IMG/VR virus record: IMGVR_UViG_3300008107_000217
Location: 1 to 55,778 of that record
Length of the DNA: 55,778 bases
Strand: one strand, 5' to 3'
Source: a virus
Shown here: positions 55,361 through 55,778 of the stretch, in pieces
How the letters are laid out: each line of letters begins with the position of its first letter
Numbering within the stretch: the first letter of the stretch is position 1
Notes under the pieces: generated by a model
Seen by the model: the letters and a program-made list of their open reading frames with translations, nothing else
Told to the model about the DNA's origin: nothing
Databases searched by the model: none
Made by a program: the position numbers and the translations under genes

Positions 55361-55778
55361 GTGTAATTAATTGGCTTAATAATTCTATGTCAGATAGTTT
55401 GAGATGAGGATAAATTTGTGCTAGATAACATTTTTTTTTGTTGTCATCTATAAATGCTTCTGTGATGGCAGCTAGATCATCACTAGATGCACCTTTGTAT
55501 ACTTTACTGTAGTATTCTTTAATGTCTTTTGCTTTAGCTGGTTCTTTTAACGATGAAACTTTGCCAGACATGTGAGGTATCCACTGATGGAATTGCTTAC
55601 CCATGCCAGGGCTGGCCGCACATAACATCATCCATTGTAGTTTAGGATGCCTCTGTACATATTCATTGAACAGATGTTTGTTTGCCGCACACTCTGTACT
55701 CATTACATAATATGCACCCAACTCACCTGATGCTTTTATAGCACTCATCCAATGTGTCATCATATAGGGAACAAACTT
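55320..55778 (-). CDS. Conserved phage protein, N terminus outside the window
   Basis: The frame is open to the window edge; visible part starts KFVPYMMTHWMSAIKASGEL and goes on TECAANKHLFNEYVQRHPKL, WMMLCAASPGMGKQFHQWI, LSDIELLSQLITHADIEKY. No P-loop despite SPGMGKQ, since no following Ser/Thr. I recall related sequences in T4-like phages but no function. It overlaps the zinc-finger gene by 41 bases, so the two are one operon. Confidence 0.6.
   Translation of the reverse strand, partial: KFVPYMMTHWMSAIKASGELGAYYVMSTECAANKHLFNEYVQRHPKLQWMMLCAASPGMGKQFHQWIPHMSGKVSSLKEPAKAKDIKEYYSKVYKGASSDDLAAITEAFIDDNKKKCYLAQIYPHLKLSDIELLSQLITHADIEKYERSRGN

Noticed and set aside
55320-55778. Reading SPGMGKQ in the last protein as a P-loop ATPase
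   Set aside because: Lacks the GK[ST] residue and a Walker B; N terminus is outside the window.
1-55778. Window as a prophage or bacterial chromosome segment
   Set aside because: No integrase, attachment site, rRNA/tRNA or host metabolic operons; gene density, promoters and content are those of a lytic T4-like genome.

Overview
The window is a piece of the genome of a T4-like contractile-tailed phage (myovirus), not of a bacterial chromosome. The basis is recognition of protein families: tail sheath (gp18), tail tube (gp19), neck proteins (gp13, gp14), tail terminator (gp15), head completion nuclease (gp4), a probable small terminase (gp16), clamp-loader ATPase (gp44), helicase (gp41), primase (gp61), dNMP kinase (gp1), a gp31/GroES-like co-chaperonin and PhoH. 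DNA is AT-rich and almost gap-free, with many stop/start overlaps. Late-type promoters resemble the T4 TATAAATA box; the local form is mostly GATAAATAC. The family set fits phages of aquatic bacteria, but the host cannot be read from this window. No tRNA, rRNA, CRISPR array, integrase or attachment site was seen.

Layout. 1-6.8 kb (minus): a nucleotidyltransferase cut by the window edge, small virion-like proteins, then a DnaJ - ClpA - unknown operon, a 3-TM holin and two conserved T4-like proteins. 7-7.8 kb (plus): PhoH. 7.8-11.4 kb (minus): clamp loader, GroES-like protein, several conserved small proteins and the first half of a split DnaE-like (C-family) polymerase palm. 11.4-22.4 kb: adhesin/fibre proteins, GH19 endolysin, an 830-residue composite protein. 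22.4-29.2 kb: packaging, head completion, tail tube and sheath. 29.3-34.4 kb: zinc protein, dNMP kinase, ADP-ribosyltransferase-like protein, gp13, a PD-(D/E)xK-like protein overlapping a shortened MazG, conserved proteins. 34.4-38.6 kb (plus): gp14, gp15 and a Nudix hydrolase, interrupted by an opposite-strand GIY-YIG endonuclease. 38.6-48.3 kb (minus): virion proteins, a second long fibre, an MGME1/RecB-like exonuclease, proteins with capsid-targeting-like N termini, and a ligase-like nucleotidyltransferase. 48.3-55.8 kb (minus): helicase, primase, a BppU-like virion protein, the second half of the split DnaE-like protein, a DEDD exonuclease, a ROK sugar kinase, four tandem small paralogues, a zinc-finger protein and a protein cut by the window end.

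How it works together. Replication proteins are driven by host-type promoters (often TACAAT with a 16-17 base spacer), structural genes by late-type boxes. Two regulatory themes recur. First, promoters are placed 4-6 bases before an ATG, which predicts leaderless mRNAs, for both promoter classes. Second, promoters are embedded in hairpins whose distal arm hides the ribosome site or start codon, so that only transcripts from that promoter should be translated. The points most worth follow-up are the precisely split C-family polymerase palm (genes about 41 kb apart), these two regulatory designs, the ART-like candidate internal head protein, the ClpA/DnaJ/GroES proteostasis set, the FxF..DA..F.LRW paralogue cluster, and two places where a gene end seems to have been replaced by its neighbour.
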